Shown in pieces: positions 53,163-62,154 of a stretch of DNA of 64,000 nucleotides (positions are counted from its first letter, which is position 1; each line of letters starts with the position of its first letter). The stretch covers positions 1 to 64,000 of the forward strand of contig DIUN01000039.1 of the NCBI GenBank assembly GCA_002423025.1. The letters are read 5' to 3'. The notes below the pieces were generated by a model, which did no database searches, was not told the DNA's origin, and saw nothing but the letters and a program-made list of their open reading frames with translations. Source of the stretch: Sphingomonadales bacterium UBA6157. Lineage in GTDB: Bacteria; Pseudomonadota; Alphaproteobacteria; Sphingomonadales; Sphingomonadaceae. Position numbers and translations under genes: made by a program.

Positions 53163-54233
53163 TTACTGCGTGATGCAGGGGCCGACGTTCTGCGCCGGTG
53201 CACCACCGAAGCTCATTTCCACGCGGCGGTTCTGTGCTTCACGCACACCGTCGGCGGTCTGGACGAGCAGGGTGCTCTCACCAAGGCCACGGGCCTGGGT
53301 TGCGCTGTCCGGCACGCCGCGGCTGGCCATATAGGCCTGGACGGCGGCTGCACGGCGCTCGGAGAGAGCAACGTTGTAGTCCGGCGCGCCCGACGTATCG
53401 GTGTGGCCCGAGAGGATGATGCTCGACTGGCCGGTCTCGCTGTACTGCGCAGCGGCACGATCGAGGATCGCAGCAGCTTCGGCAGTGATGTTGGACTGGT
53501 CAAAATCGAAGAACACCAGGAACGGCCCCGGGGTGACAGCGGCAGGCGGGCAGAACGGCAGCGGAGCGGCAACAGGTGCCGGCGCCATCGGAGCGGCGAC
53601 CGGTGCTGGCTGCTCATAGGCTACCGGCTGCGGGCGATGCTGGCCAAAGCGGATGCCGAGGCCACCAACGACCTGGTGACGCGACAGGTTGTTCTCATAG
53701 TTGGTGTAGCGATACTCGACCTTGGCGTAGACGTTGCTGCCCAGGCCCTGCTCGAGGCCGACTGCACCGCGGACGCCGCCGAACTTGTCGGAGCTGTTGA
53801 AGGTCGTCGTCGAGCCGGCCGGGGTGAAGGCATAGGCGATCTTGGTCTTGGCATAGCCACCCGAGAGGTAGAGCAGCGTGTTGTCCGAGATCTTGTAGCC
53901 AAGGCGGCCCATTGCCGACCATTCGTTCTTCACATCGACGTTGATGCGGTTGCCGAGGGTGTCGGCAACGTCTTCGTCGATGGTGCTCCAGTTGTAGTTA
54001 CCGAACACGCCGAGGATGGCCTTGTCCGAGAGGCGAAGGTCGTAGCCGCCTTCAGCGCCGTACATCAGGCCATCCTTGCGGAATTCCTTGATGAAGCCCT
54101 GGTTGCGGGTGTTGACCGTCATCCGGTCCCAGCCGCCCTGGCCTTCAACACGGAAGCCGTTGAATTCGTATGCGTTGGCAGCGGAACCGGCGGTGCCGGC
54201 AAGCAATACTGCAGCGATCAGCAGATGTTTCAT
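53163..54233 (-). CDS. OmpA-family outer membrane protein
   Basis: A 356-aa protein. Signal peptide KHLLIAAVLLAGTAGSAANA; N-terminal beta-barrel of the OmpA/OprF-like porin type (GAEGGYDLRLSDKAILGVFG, LEQGLGSNVYAKVEYRYT); Pro/Ala hinge; C-terminal peptidoglycan-binding OmpA domain at about 245-345 (VFFDFDQSNIT, LSGHTDTSG, NVALSERRAAAVQAYM). The start has AGGA eight bases upstream. A GGAAC-N17-GTT promoter 46 bp upstream suggests control by the stress sigma factor encoded next door. Confidence 0.93.
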   Translation of the reverse strand: MKHLLIAAVLLAGTAGSAANAYEFNGFRVEGQGGWDRMTVNTRNQGFIKEFRKDGLMYGAEGGYDLRLSDKAILGVFGNYNWSTIDEDVADTLGNRINVDVKNEWSAMGRLGYKISDNTLLYLSGGYAKTKIAYAFTPAGSTTTFNSSDKFGGVRGAVGLEQGLGSNVYAKVEYRYTNYENNLSRHQVVGGLGIRFGQHRPQPVAYEQPAPVAAPMAPAPVAAPLPFCPPAAVTPGPFLVFFDFDQSNITAEAAAILDRAAAQYSETGQSSIILSGHTDTSGAPDYNVALSERRAAAVQAYMASRGVPDSATQARGLGESTLLVQTADGVREAQNRRVEMSFGGAPAQNVGPCITQ

Positions 54234-54278
54234 GAAAATTTCCTTGGGGAAGTCGTGCGTCGGAACTGACAACCTCCC

Positions 54279-54303
54279 AACAGGAGCGGCGGGACATGGT
54301 TCC
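54279..54303 (-). promoter_or_regulatory. sigma-EcfG-type promoter upstream of ompA
   Basis: On the minus strand GGAAC (54303-54299), 17-bp spacer, GTT (54281-54279). The ompA start codon is 46 bp downstream. Confidence 0.72.
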
Positions 54304-54357
54304 GGGCGCAGCGCTGCCGCCACGGCGATTTTTATGAATGAACGAAAACTGTATCTA

Positions 54358-54738
54358 TTATGACACAGCCAGCTTGAGCACGCGCGCCATGGCCGCGGTC
54401 AGCCCCGCTTCGTCATAGGGCTTGGCAAGCATCACGGCTCCGGCCGGAGCGCCGCTTGAATCCGACGTGTCGCCGCTCACGAACACGCAGGGAATGTCGC
54501 GGCTCTGCGAGATGGTGGCGACAGCCGATGCGCCGCCGCCCTTGCGGAGCTGTATGTCGACGATCATCAGCTCGGGGGCCAGCGCCAGGGCATCGCGCAC
54601 GGCCTCGTCCTCGGTGGTGGCGATGGAGCAGACGCTATAGCCCATGGCTTCGAGCATTTCACCGAGCAACATGCCGATCATTGCATCATCCTCGACGATG
54701 AGGATGCGCAATGGTGGTGCCGGCGCCGTCTCGTTCAT
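54358..54738 (-). CDS. single-domain response regulator
   Basis: A 126-aa stand-alone receiver: ILIVEDDAMIGMLLGEML acidic pocket, phospho-acceptor Asp in LMIVDIQLRKGG, VFVSGD and the Lys in MLAKPYDEAG. It has no output domain, so it acts by protein contact or as a phosphate sink. Single-receiver regulators act in alphaproteobacterial stress phosphorelays, and this one lies next to a CheB-CheR-kinase hybrid. ATG 54738 is chosen over the longer frame. Confidence 0.88.
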   Translation of the reverse strand: MNETAPAPPLRILIVEDDAMIGMLLGEMLEAMGYSVCSIATTEDEAVRDALALAPELMIVDIQLRKGGGASAVATISQSRDIPCVFVSGDTSDSSGAPAGAVMLAKPYDEAGLTAAMARVLKLAVS

Positions 54739-55000
54739 ACCGTCATTCCCCGCCTGGCTCCGTGGCGCGCCACGGCGTTTCCTGCGCACCGGGGGCCAGC
54801 CGGGAGGACAGACAGCCATGAGCATGGCATCTCTCTGTGCGCGCGCGATGCGGCCCAGATGCCAATGGTAAAGCGCTAGCGGTTGACACTGTGCCGCGCA
54901 AGTTCGCTTATGGGCCTTACAACGGTGTCACGTTCGCCGGCTCGCCCAGACAAAGGGCCTCGTCGCGCCTCGTGCGGCATCTGCAAGAGTGTCACGCATC

Positions 55001-58000
55001 ATGCCAGTGGCAAAAAAGCCAGCGGCCGCAAAGCTCGCCAAGGGAGCGTCCCGTGCCGCTGCCTCGGGGCAGCACGCGCCAGGCGGCTTCCTCGTCGTCG
55101 GCGTCGGCGCTTCGGCCGGCGGGCTCGATGCCTGCAGCCGGCTGCTCGATGCACTGCCTCCTGGCCATGGCATGGCGTTCATCCTCGTCCAGCACCTCGC
55201 TCCCGATCATGACAGCATGATGGCGCCGCTGCTGGCCAAGCACACCACCATGGTCACCACGGAGGCGGCAGACGGCATGGTGATCGCCCCCGATCATCTC
55301 TACGTCATCCCGCCCGGCACCTACCTTTCCGTTGCGGATGGCGCGCTGCGCCTCACCGAGCCGCTGGCCCGCCACGGCGCGCGGCTGCCGTTCGATCATC
55401 TGCTCGCCTCGCTGGCGCTGGCCTATGGCGCCCGCGCCGCCGCCGTCGTGCTCTCGGGCACCGGGGCGGATGGCAGCCTCGGCATCAAGGCGATCCGCGA
55501 AAATTACGGCCTCATTATCGCGCAGTCGCCCGATGAGGCGGAATACTCCGGCATGCCGGCCAGCGCCATCCACACCGGCCTTGTCGATCTGACGCTTGGC
55601 GTCGCGGCCATTCCGGAGGCGCTCGCCGCCTATAGTCATCAGGCGACCCGGCAGCCGGCCCCCGATGCAAAGGGCGAGGCTGGCGCCGCCATGGCCCGGT
55701 TGCCCGAGATCATCGAGCTGGTGCGCGCCCGCACCGGGCATGATTTTGCGCTCTACAAGCCCGGCACGCTGCAGCGCCGCACCGAGCGCCGCATGGCCAT
55801 GGCCGCCATCGAGGCAGATGATGTCGACCGCTACATCGCGATGCTGCGCGCCGACAAGGGCGAGCTGGAGCAACTCGCCAAGGACCTGCTCATCAACGTC
55901 ACCAGCTTTTTCCGCGATGCCAAGGTGTTCGATCTGCTCGAAGCCAGGACCATCCCCGATCTGCTGCGCGGCAAGGCCCAGGGCGAAACGCTGCGGGTCT
56001 GGATCGCCGGCTGCAGCAGTGGCGAAGAGACCTATTCGCTGGTCATCCTGCTGTTCGAGGCCCTGCGCGCTGCCAAGCATGACATCAAGCTGCAGGTCTT
56101 CGCGTCTGATCTTGCCGATGATGTTGTCGCCCATGCCCGCGAGGGGCTGTATCCCGAGAGCATCGCCGCCGATGTTTCGGCGGCCCGGCTCAAGCGCTTC
56201 TTCTCCAAGGAGGATCATGGCTACCGGGTGCTGCCGGAGCTGCGCAGCGCCGTGGTGTTCACCCGGCAGGACGTGCTGGGTGATCCGCCGTTTTCCAAGC
56301 TGGACCTCATCTCCTGCCGCAACCTGCTGATCTATCTGCAGCCCGAGGCGCAAGCCCGGGTCATTTCGCTGTTCCACTTCGCGCTCCGTGAAAACGGCAT
56401 CCTGCTGCTCGGCAGCGCCGAGACCATCGGCCCGATGGATGGCCGCTTCAGCGTCGTCAGCAAGTCCGAGCGCATTTATCGCAAGGCCGGCCCGACGCAG
56501 GTCGGCGCGCTGGCGTTTACCGGCAGCAGCGCGCCCATCGGCCATCAGCCGCGTGTGCGCAGCGCCGTCAAGGCGGCCTCGCGGGCCACGGTTGTCGCCG
56601 AGCTGTGCCGCCAATTGGTCATTGATGGCTATGGGCCTGCCGCCGTGCTGGTCAACGCCGCCAATGAGTGCCTGTTCCACCTCGGGCCAACCGACGATTT
56701 CCTCAAGGTCGCGCCGGGACGGCCGGTCAATGACGTGCTGATGCTGGCGCGCGAGGGGGTGCGGACAAAGCTTCGCTCCGCCATCCAGCTGGCGCGGGAC
56801 AAGGGCGGCCCTGTGCAGGTGCCCGGCGGCCGTGTTCGCGGCGGCGGTGGCACCATCGGCTTCAGCATCGCTGCCCAGCCGGTGGTCAGTGAGGGCGAGG
56901 CTCTGGTCTTTATCGCCTTCATCCCGGATTCGCGGCCCATGCCGCTGCGCCGCGCCACGCCATCAGCAGACCTGCCGCGCGTCGGCGAGCTCGAGGAGGA
57001 GTTGAAGGAGACCCGCGCCGAGCTGCAGGCTGCCATCTTCAGCCTGGAAAGCTCCAGCGAGGAGCAAAAGGCGATCAACGAGGAGGCGCTGTCGGTCAGC
57101 GAGGAGTATCAGGCGACCAACGAGGAGCTGCTGGCCTCCAAGGAGGAGCTGCAATCGCTCAACGAGGAACTGACGGCGCTCAACAGCCAGTTGCAGGAGA
57201 CGCTGGAGCGCCAGCGCACCACCTCGAACGACTTGCAGAACGTGCTCTACAGCACCGATGTCGCCACGCTGTTCCTCGATCCCCAGCTCAACATCCGCTT
57301 TTTCACCCCCGCCACCAAGCGGCTGTTCCGGGTGCTGGATGGCGATGTCGGCCGGCCGCTGTCCGATCTCAGTTCGCTTGCCGCCGATGCCGCGCTGCCG
57401 CGCGATGCCAAGGCCGTGCTGCTCAAGCTGAAGCCGATCGAGCGCGAGATCGAAGCGCAGACCGGCTCCTGGTACATGCGGCGGATCATGCCCTACCGCG
57501 CGCAGGACGAGAAGGTGGAGGGCGTTGTCATCACCTTTGTCGATATCACCGAGCGCCGCCGCATTTCAGAGGCTCTGGGCGAGGCCAAGCGGGAGGCGCA
57601 GCTCGCCACCATCGCCAAATCGCGCTTCCTCGCCGCCGCCAGCCATGATCTGCGGCAGCCGCTGCAAACGCTCACGCTCATTCATGGCCTGCTCGCCCGG
57701 CTGCTAACCAGCCCGCCCGCCGCCCGGCTGCTGGCGCGGCTCGATGAGACCCTTGCCTCCATGTCGGGCATGCTCAACGCCCTGCTCGATATCAACCGCA
57801 TCGAATCCGGCAATGTGCAGGCCCAGAAGGCCGTCTTCCCGATCAACGACCTGCTGGAGCGGATGCGCGCCGCTTTCGAGGATCACGCCAATGCCAAGGG
57901 CGTGCACCTGCGGATCGTGCCGTCCCGGCTGATGGTCCACAGTGATCCGGCGCTGCTTGAGCAGATGGTGCGGAACCTGGTTTCGAACGCGCTCAAATAC

Positions 58001-58714
58001 ACCGGCAGCGGCAAGGTGCTGCTCGGTTGCCGGCGCAGCGGCGGCCATGTGCGGCTGGAGATCTGGGATACCGGCGTCGGCATTCCGGCTGACGAGCTGA
58101 GCGCGATTTTCGACGAATATCACCAGCTAGACAATGCCGCGCGCGAGCGCAGCCGCGGGCTGGGGCTGGGGCTGTCGATCGTCAAGCGCCTCGGCCTGCT
58201 GCTCGGCCATGCTGTCAGCGTCCGCTCGGTTGCCGGTTCCGGTTCGATGTTTGCCGTTTCCGTCGATGTTGCGCCCGATGCTGTCCCTGAGCCCATCGCC
58301 CTGGCGCCGGCGCCGGCGGCAGAAACGCACGAGCATAACGGCACCATCCTCATCGTCGATGATGATCCGGAGATTCTCGATCTGCTCGATCTCATCCTCA
58401 CCGATGAGGGCTACAACACCGTGACCGCCAAGGATGCCGCCTCGGCGCTGGATGCCGTCGCCACCCGGAACATCCGGCCCGATCTGCTGCTGGCGGATTA
58501 CAACCTGCCCGGCGGGCTCGATGGGCTGCAACTGGCGGTGCTGTTGCGCGGCCGTGCCGCGTGGCAGATCCCGGCGATCATTCTGACCGGGGATATTTCC
58601 ACCGGCACGCTGCGGGATATAGCGCTGCACAATTGCGTGCAGCTGAGCAAACCGGTGAAGCTTGCGGCGCTGTCCAAGATCGTCGAGGATCTGATTGAAA
58701 AGCGCGCGTCTTGA
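55001..58714 (+). CDS. CheB-CheR-PAS-histidine kinase-receiver hybrid protein
   Basis: A 1237-aa cytoplasmic signalling protein. CheB methylesterase domain at about 28-205 with triad motifs GASAGG, QHLAPDH and GTGADG; CheR methyltransferase at about 230-480 (NVTSFFRDAKVFDLLE, WIAGCSSGEETYSL, SCRNLLIYLQ); long coiled coil at about 655-740; PAS; HisKA box AASHDLRQPLQTLTL; ATPase region WDTGVGIPADELSAIFDEYHQ and RGLGLGLSIVKRL; C-terminal receiver with Asp in LLLADYNLPGG. Such fusions are sensor hybrids rather than chemotaxis proteins. GTG 54989 is an alternative start. No promoter signal was recognised in 54739-55000. Confidence 0.93.
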   Translation: MPVAKKPAAAKLAKGASRAAASGQHAPGGFLVVGVGASAGGLDACSRLLDALPPGHGMAFILVQHLAPDHDSMMAPLLAKHTTMVTTEAADGMVIAPDHLYVIPPGTYLSVADGALRLTEPLARHGARLPFDHLLASLALAYGARAAAVVLSGTGADGSLGIKAIRENYGLIIAQSPDEAEYSGMPASAIHTGLVDLTLGVAAIPEALAAYSHQATRQPAPDAKGEAGAAMARLPEIIELVRARTGHDFALYKPGTLQRRTERRMAMAAIEADDVDRYIAMLRADKGELEQLAKDLLINVTSFFRDAKVFDLLEARTIPDLLRGKAQGETLRVWIAGCSSGEETYSLVILLFEALRAAKHDIKLQVFASDLADDVVAHAREGLYPESIAADVSAARLKRFFSKEDHGYRVLPELRSAVVFTRQDVLGDPPFSKLDLISCRNLLIYLQPEAQARVISLFHFALRENGILLLGSAETIGPMDGRFSVVSKSERIYRKAGPTQVGALAFTGSSAPIGHQPRVRSAVKAASRATVVAELCRQLVIDGYGPAAVLVNAANECLFHLGPTDDFLKVAPGRPVNDVLMLAREGVRTKLRSAIQLARDKGGPVQVPGGRVRGGGGTIGFSIAAQPVVSEGEALVFIAFIPDSRPMPLRRATPSADLPRVGELEEELKETRAELQAAIFSLESSSEEQKAINEEALSVSEEYQATNEELLASKEELQSLNEELTALNSQLQETLERQRTTSNDLQNVLYSTDVATLFLDPQLNIRFFTPATKRLFRVLDGDVGRPLSDLSSLAADAALPRDAKAVLLKLKPIEREIEAQTGSWYMRRIMPYRAQDEKVEGVVITFVDITERRRISEALGEAKREAQLATIAKSRFLAAASHDLRQPLQTLTLIHGLLARLLTSPPAARLLARLDETLASMSGMLNALLDINRIESGNVQAQKAVFPINDLLERMRAAFEDHANAKGVHLRIVPSRLMVHSDPALLEQMVRNLVSNALKYTGSGKVLLGCRRSGGHVRLEIWDTGVGIPADELSAIFDEYHQLDNAARERSRGLGLGLSIVKRLGLLLGHAVSVRSVAGSGSMFAVSVDVAPDAVPEPIALAPAPAAETHEHNGTILIVDDDPEILDLLDLILTDEGYNTVTAKDAASALDAVATRNIRPDLLLADYNLPGGLDGLQLAVLLRGRAAWQIPAIILTGDISTGTLRDIALHNCVQLSKPVKLAALSKIVEDLIEKRAS

Positions 58715-58736
58715 GAGAGGGTTAAGCCACGTTGCC

Positions 58737-58762
58737 CGGCGCGGCAGGGGGCCACCGCGCCG
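58737..58762. terminator. hairpin between hybrid kinase and csbD
   Basis: Perfect 8-bp arms CGGCGCGG (58737-58744) and CCGCGCCG (58755-58762) between two convergent genes. No U-run; a modest candidate terminator. Confidence 0.4.
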
Positions 58763-58785
58763 AACTCCGTAGCCTGATCAGAGGA

Positions 58786-58968
58786 TCAGATCTTGTCGCC
58801 GGTGGCGCCCAGTGCGTCGCCCTTGAGCTTCTGCAGGTCGCCCTTGGCTTCCTGCAGCATGCCCTTGCCCTGCATTTCCTTGTTGTCGATTGCGTCACCA
58901 ACAACCTGCTTGGTCTTGCCGGCGATTTCGTTGCCGAGGCCCTTGGCCTTTTCGGTGAATTCACCCAT
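58786..58968 (-). CDS. CsbD-like stress protein
   Basis: A 60-aa hydrophilic helical protein: MGEFTEKAKGLGNEIAGKTK followed by QVVGDAIDN and EAKGDLQKLKGDALG, the CsbD repeat pattern. CsbD proteins are abundant general-stress proteins of unknown mechanism. AGGAG seven bases before the ATG supports the start. A GGAAC-N17-GTT promoter lies 54 bp upstream, consistent with the stress regulon. Confidence 0.92.
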   Translation of the reverse strand: MGEFTEKAKGLGNEIAGKTKQVVGDAIDNKEMQGKGMLQEAKGDLQKLKGDALGATGDKI

Positions 58969-59021
58969 CGCAAATCTCCTCATGCGTCCGGCCGGCATGA
59001 TGCCAACCAGTCAGAAGAAAT

Positions 59022-59046
59022 AACCCGCAATGGCCGCCAAGGTTCC
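59022..59046 (-). promoter_or_regulatory. sigma-EcfG-type promoter upstream of csbD
   Basis: On the minus strand GGAAC (59046-59042), 17-bp spacer, GTT (59024-59022), 54 bp before the csbD start codon. Confidence 0.75.
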
Positions 59047-59096
59047 CTGCAAGAGCTCGACGGTGTTTTCCCGGCGGGAAAAACCCGCCACGCCGC

Positions 59097-59744
59097 CTAG
59101 AGTGCCAGCCCCAGTATCGCGCCAAGATCGGCCAGCGCCTGGGCCTCGCCGCTCACCTTGATGGCGCGCATGCCCATGGCGGCAGCCGGCTTGCAGTTGA
59201 TGCCAAGGTCATCAAGATACACGCACGCCGCCGGTGCCACGCCGATCTGCTCGCACATCATCGCATAGATGCGCGGATCGGGCTTGCGCACCCCGGCCTT
59301 GCTACTCTCGATCACCGCATCGAAGCGCGCCAGGATCTCGGTGATCGCGGTCGATTGCGCCTCGTTGCCGGCCATGCCGGCGCCATGGCCGATGCGGGCA
59401 TTGTTGGTGATGCAGCCCAGCGCATAGCCCGCCGCCCGGCAGGCATCGAGCGCTGCGACCATGCGCGGACGAATGTCGCCGGAGAGCAGCGCCAGCACCT
59501 CGGCACCGCGCACCGCCTGGCCGAGCGCTGCGGCTTCGGCGGCGAACAGCGCATCAAAGTCTTCCGCGCCGATCTCGTCGCGCTCCAGCCGCGCCCAGGC
59601 ATTGCTGTCCGGGTTCAGCGCGTTGACGCTGCGGATGAAGCCGTGCGGCAGGCCGCGCTCGGCCTCGTGGCGGTTGAACGCATCGAACGGCGAGGTGGTG
59701 ATGACCCCGCCAAAATCCCACAACACTGCCTTGATGCCGGTCAT
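59097..59744 (-). CDS. HAD-superfamily hydrolase (subfamily IA)
   Basis: A 215-aa protein. Motif I VLWDFGGVI contains the nucleophilic Asp but a Gly in place of the second Asp, as in dehalogenase/epoxide-hydrolase-N-terminal-like members. Motif II is CITNN, motif III Lys is in AGVRKPDPRIY and motif IV is YLDDLGINC. A phosphatase or dehalogenase-like reaction is expected; substrate unknown. The stop codon lies just beyond a small GGCGGG/CCCGCC hairpin at 59073-59089. Confidence 0.88.
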   Translation of the reverse strand: MTGIKAVLWDFGGVITTSPFDAFNRHEAERGLPHGFIRSVNALNPDSNAWARLERDEIGAEDFDALFAAEAAALGQAVRGAEVLALLSGDIRPRMVAALDACRAAGYALGCITNNARIGHGAGMAGNEAQSTAITEILARFDAVIESSKAGVRKPDPRIYAMMCEQIGVAPAACVYLDDLGINCKPAAAMGMRAIKVSGEAQALADLGAILGLAL

Positions 59745-59780
59745 GCCCGCTCTTTCAGTTTTACGCCGCTTCGCTGCGTT

Positions 59781-60263
59781 TCAGGTTTGCGCCGCTTGTG
59801 GGCGCGGGTTGAGCCGCACGATCGTCAGGTTGAGGAATGCGGCAAAGCTTACCCAGGCGAGATAGGGCAGAATCAGCAGCGCTGCATCCTGTGAAATCGG
59901 CCAAAGCCCTGCCACCATCGCCACCAGCGAGGCCCAGAGGAACACCACCTCGCCCAGCGCCCAGTCCGGCCGCTGGAACTTGAAGAACAGCGGACTCCAC
60001 AGCAGGTGGAACACGCCGTTGACGCCAAACAGGATCAGCACATCCAGCCGCGCCGCATCGCTGGCCGCGGCCTCCCAGGCGATGACGCCTGACCATGCCG
60101 CCAGCCCGAGGATGATCGTCCAGGCCGGGCCGAACGCCCAGCCCGGCGGCTGCCAGCTCGGCTTGACGAGCCGCGCATACCAATCGGCCCGCGGCGTCAT
60201 CAGCCCGCCGATGATGCACAGGCCGACGGCCCAGATGATGGCGATTGCGGTGGGGGAAAGCAT
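59781..60263 (-). CDS. tspO: TspO/MBR family tryptophan-rich sensory protein
   Basis: A 160-aa protein with five predicted membrane helices and the TspO signatures KPSWQPPGWAFGPAWTI, FHLLWSPLFF and LPYLAWVSFAAFLNLTIVRLN. TspO binds tetrapyrroles; in phototrophic alphaproteobacteria it modulates pigment gene expression in response to oxygen. The ATG at 60263 is chosen; the frame extends to a TTG at 60308 with no ribosome site. A BciB-like gene lies 58 kb away. Confidence 0.93.
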   Translation of the reverse strand: MLSPTAIAIIWAVGLCIIGGLMTPRADWYARLVKPSWQPPGWAFGPAWTIILGLAAWSGVIAWEAAASDAARLDVLILFGVNGVFHLLWSPLFFKFQRPDWALGEVVFLWASLVAMVAGLWPISQDAALLILPYLAWVSFAAFLNLTIVRLNPRPQAAQT

Positions 60264-60345
60264 CAGCCTGCTTTGGGCGCTTTGTGGCAGTTTGCATAGG
60301 GCGGCCAAGCTTGCATCCTTCGCCGCCAGCCGCCACAGATTGCCG

Positions 60346-61359
60346 ATGAACCTCGCTCGCTTCCCCCGCCGCCGCTACACCCAGGGCTTCACGCCGCTGG
60401 AGCCGCTCCCCCGCCTTTCCGCCGCGCTCGGCAGTGCCGAGTTCTGGATCAAGCGGGATGATCTGCTCGGCCTCGCCGGTGGCGGCAACAAGACGCGCAA
60501 GCTGGAGTTCCTGGTGGCCGAAGCGCTGGAACAGGGCGCCGATACCCTCATCACCGTCGGCGCACCGCAATCCAACCACTGCCGCCTGACGCTGGCGGCG
60601 GCGGCGCGCGAGGGGCTGAAGTGCCGGCTCATCATCGAGGAGCGGGTGGTGGGCACCTACAGCCCCGCCGCGCTGGGCAACAATCTGCTGTTCGACCTGA
60701 TGGGCGCCGCCGCCATCCGCTCGGTGCCGCTGGGGACGGACCTTGCAGCCGAAATGGCCAGCGAGGCCGCGCTGGTGCGCGCTGAAGGTGGCCGGCCCTA
60801 TACCATCGCCGGCGGCGGCTCCACGCCGCTGGGCGCGCTGGGCTATGCTGCCTGCGCCGCCGAGATCATGGCGCAGAGCTTCGAGCTTGGCGCGGCGTTC
60901 GATGCCATTGTCGTGGCCAGCGGCAGCGCCGGCACCCATGCCGGGCTGCTCGTCGGGCTGGAGGCGCTCAACGCCGGCATTCCGCTCACCGGCATCAATG
61001 TGCGCCGCAAGCAGGCCGAGCAGGAGGGCAATGTCCACGCGCTGGCGGTGGCGACAGCGGCGTTCCTCGGCACGCCGGCCCCGGCGCGCGAGGCCGTGGT
61101 GGCGCTCGATCGCTGGGTCGGCCCCGGCTATTCGCTGCCGACGCCGGAGATGGTGGAAGCCGTGCGGATGCTGGCCCGCGAGGAGGGCGTGCTGCTCGAT
61201 CCGGTGTACAGCGGCAAGGCGATGGCCGGCCTCATCGGGCTGGCCCGCGAGGGCGTGTTCAAGCCCGGCCAGCGCGTGCTGTTCGTCCACACCGGCGGCA
61301 GCCCCTCGCTGCACGCCTATGCGGCGGACCTGCGGAACCCGGCGCTGCAACACGCGTGA
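60346..61359 (+). CDS. D-cysteine desulfhydrase / ACC deaminase family PLP enzyme
   Basis: A 337-aa PLP-dependent enzyme. The motif GLAGGGNKTRKLEFLV contains the PLP lysine (Lys49); GAPQSNHCRLTLAAAA and YTIAGGGSTPLGALGY are typical of the DcyD branch. It breaks D-cysteine into pyruvate, H2S and ammonia; ACC deaminase activity cannot be excluded from sequence. The stop overlaps the next gene's GTG start by four bases. An Asp/Glu racemase next to it suggests a D-amino-acid theme. Confidence 0.88.
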   Translation: MNLARFPRRRYTQGFTPLEPLPRLSAALGSAEFWIKRDDLLGLAGGGNKTRKLEFLVAEALEQGADTLITVGAPQSNHCRLTLAAAAREGLKCRLIIEERVVGTYSPAALGNNLLFDLMGAAAIRSVPLGTDLAAEMASEAALVRAEGGRPYTIAGGGSTPLGALGYAACAAEIMAQSFELGAAFDAIVVASGSAGTHAGLLVGLEALNAGIPLTGINVRRKQAEQEGNVHALAVATAAFLGTPAPAREAVVALDRWVGPGYSLPTPEMVEAVRMLAREEGVLLDPVYSGKAMAGLIGLAREGVFKPGQRVLFVHTGGSPSLHAYAADLRNPALQHA

Positions 61360-62051
61360 CGCACTGGCGGACCATCGGCATCATCGGCGGCATGGGGCCG
61401 GCGGCGAGCGCTGATTTTCTCGCCCGGCTGGTCGCGGCAGTGCCGGCGGCCAGCGATGCCGAGCACCCGCGCATCCTGCTGGAGAGCAACCCGCAGGTGC
61501 CGGACCGCAACGCCGCGCAGGCCGGCACCGGGCCATCCCCCGGCCCGGCACTCGCCGCCATCGCCCGGCGGCTGGCCACCGCCGGCGCCGAGCTGCTGGT
61601 GATGCCGTGCAACGCCGCGCATGGCTGGGCGCCGGATATCATCGCCGCCACGCCGCTGCCCTTCGTCCATCTCATCGATGCGGCCGTCGCCGCGGCCGTT
61701 GCCACCGGCGCGCGCCGTGTCGGCCTGCTAGCCGTGGGCGCGACGCTGGGCGCAAGGCTCTACCACCAGCGGCTCGAAGCGCTGGGCATCCGCGTCCTCA
61801 CTCCCGATGCCGCCAGCCAGGCCGAGGTCGCGGCCCTTGTGGCGCGGGTCAAGGCCGGGGATGCTGGCCCGCAGGTGCGCGCCGGCATGGCCGCGCTCGC
61901 CGCCGCGCTGGCCGCGCAAGGTGCCGAGGCGATCATCGCTGCCTGCACCGAAGTGCCGCTGGTGCTGGGGCAGGCCGATGTGCCGGTGCCACTCATCGAT
62001 GCGACTGCGGCGCTGGTTGCGGCAACGCTGCTAGCTGCAAGCCCAGCTTGA
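61356..62051 (+). CDS. aspartate/glutamate racemase family protein
   Basis: A 231-aa PLP-independent racemase. Start IGIIGGMGPAASADF is the family signature; the two catalytic cysteines are in VMPCNAAH and AACTEVPLVL. It interconverts L- and D-aspartate or glutamate. GTG start within the stop of the desulfhydrase gene (GTGA), so translation is coupled. Confidence 0.9.
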   Translation: MTHWRTIGIIGGMGPAASADFLARLVAAVPAASDAEHPRILLESNPQVPDRNAAQAGTGPSPGPALAAIARRLATAGAELLVMPCNAAHGWAPDIIAATPLPFVHLIDAAVAAAVATGARRVGLLAVGATLGARLYHQRLEALGIRVLTPDAASQAEVAALVARVKAGDAGPQVRAGMAALAAALAAQGAEAIIAACTEVPLVLGQADVPVPLIDATAALVAATLLAASPA

Positions 62052-62154
62052 GCATCCCCAAGAATCCCCCGGCTTTTCCGAATCGCTCCGTTAAGCCATG
62101 TTGAAGGCTTGCGCCGGGTTCAACCCGGCTGAACTTTCGGGGCAGGACGATTTT

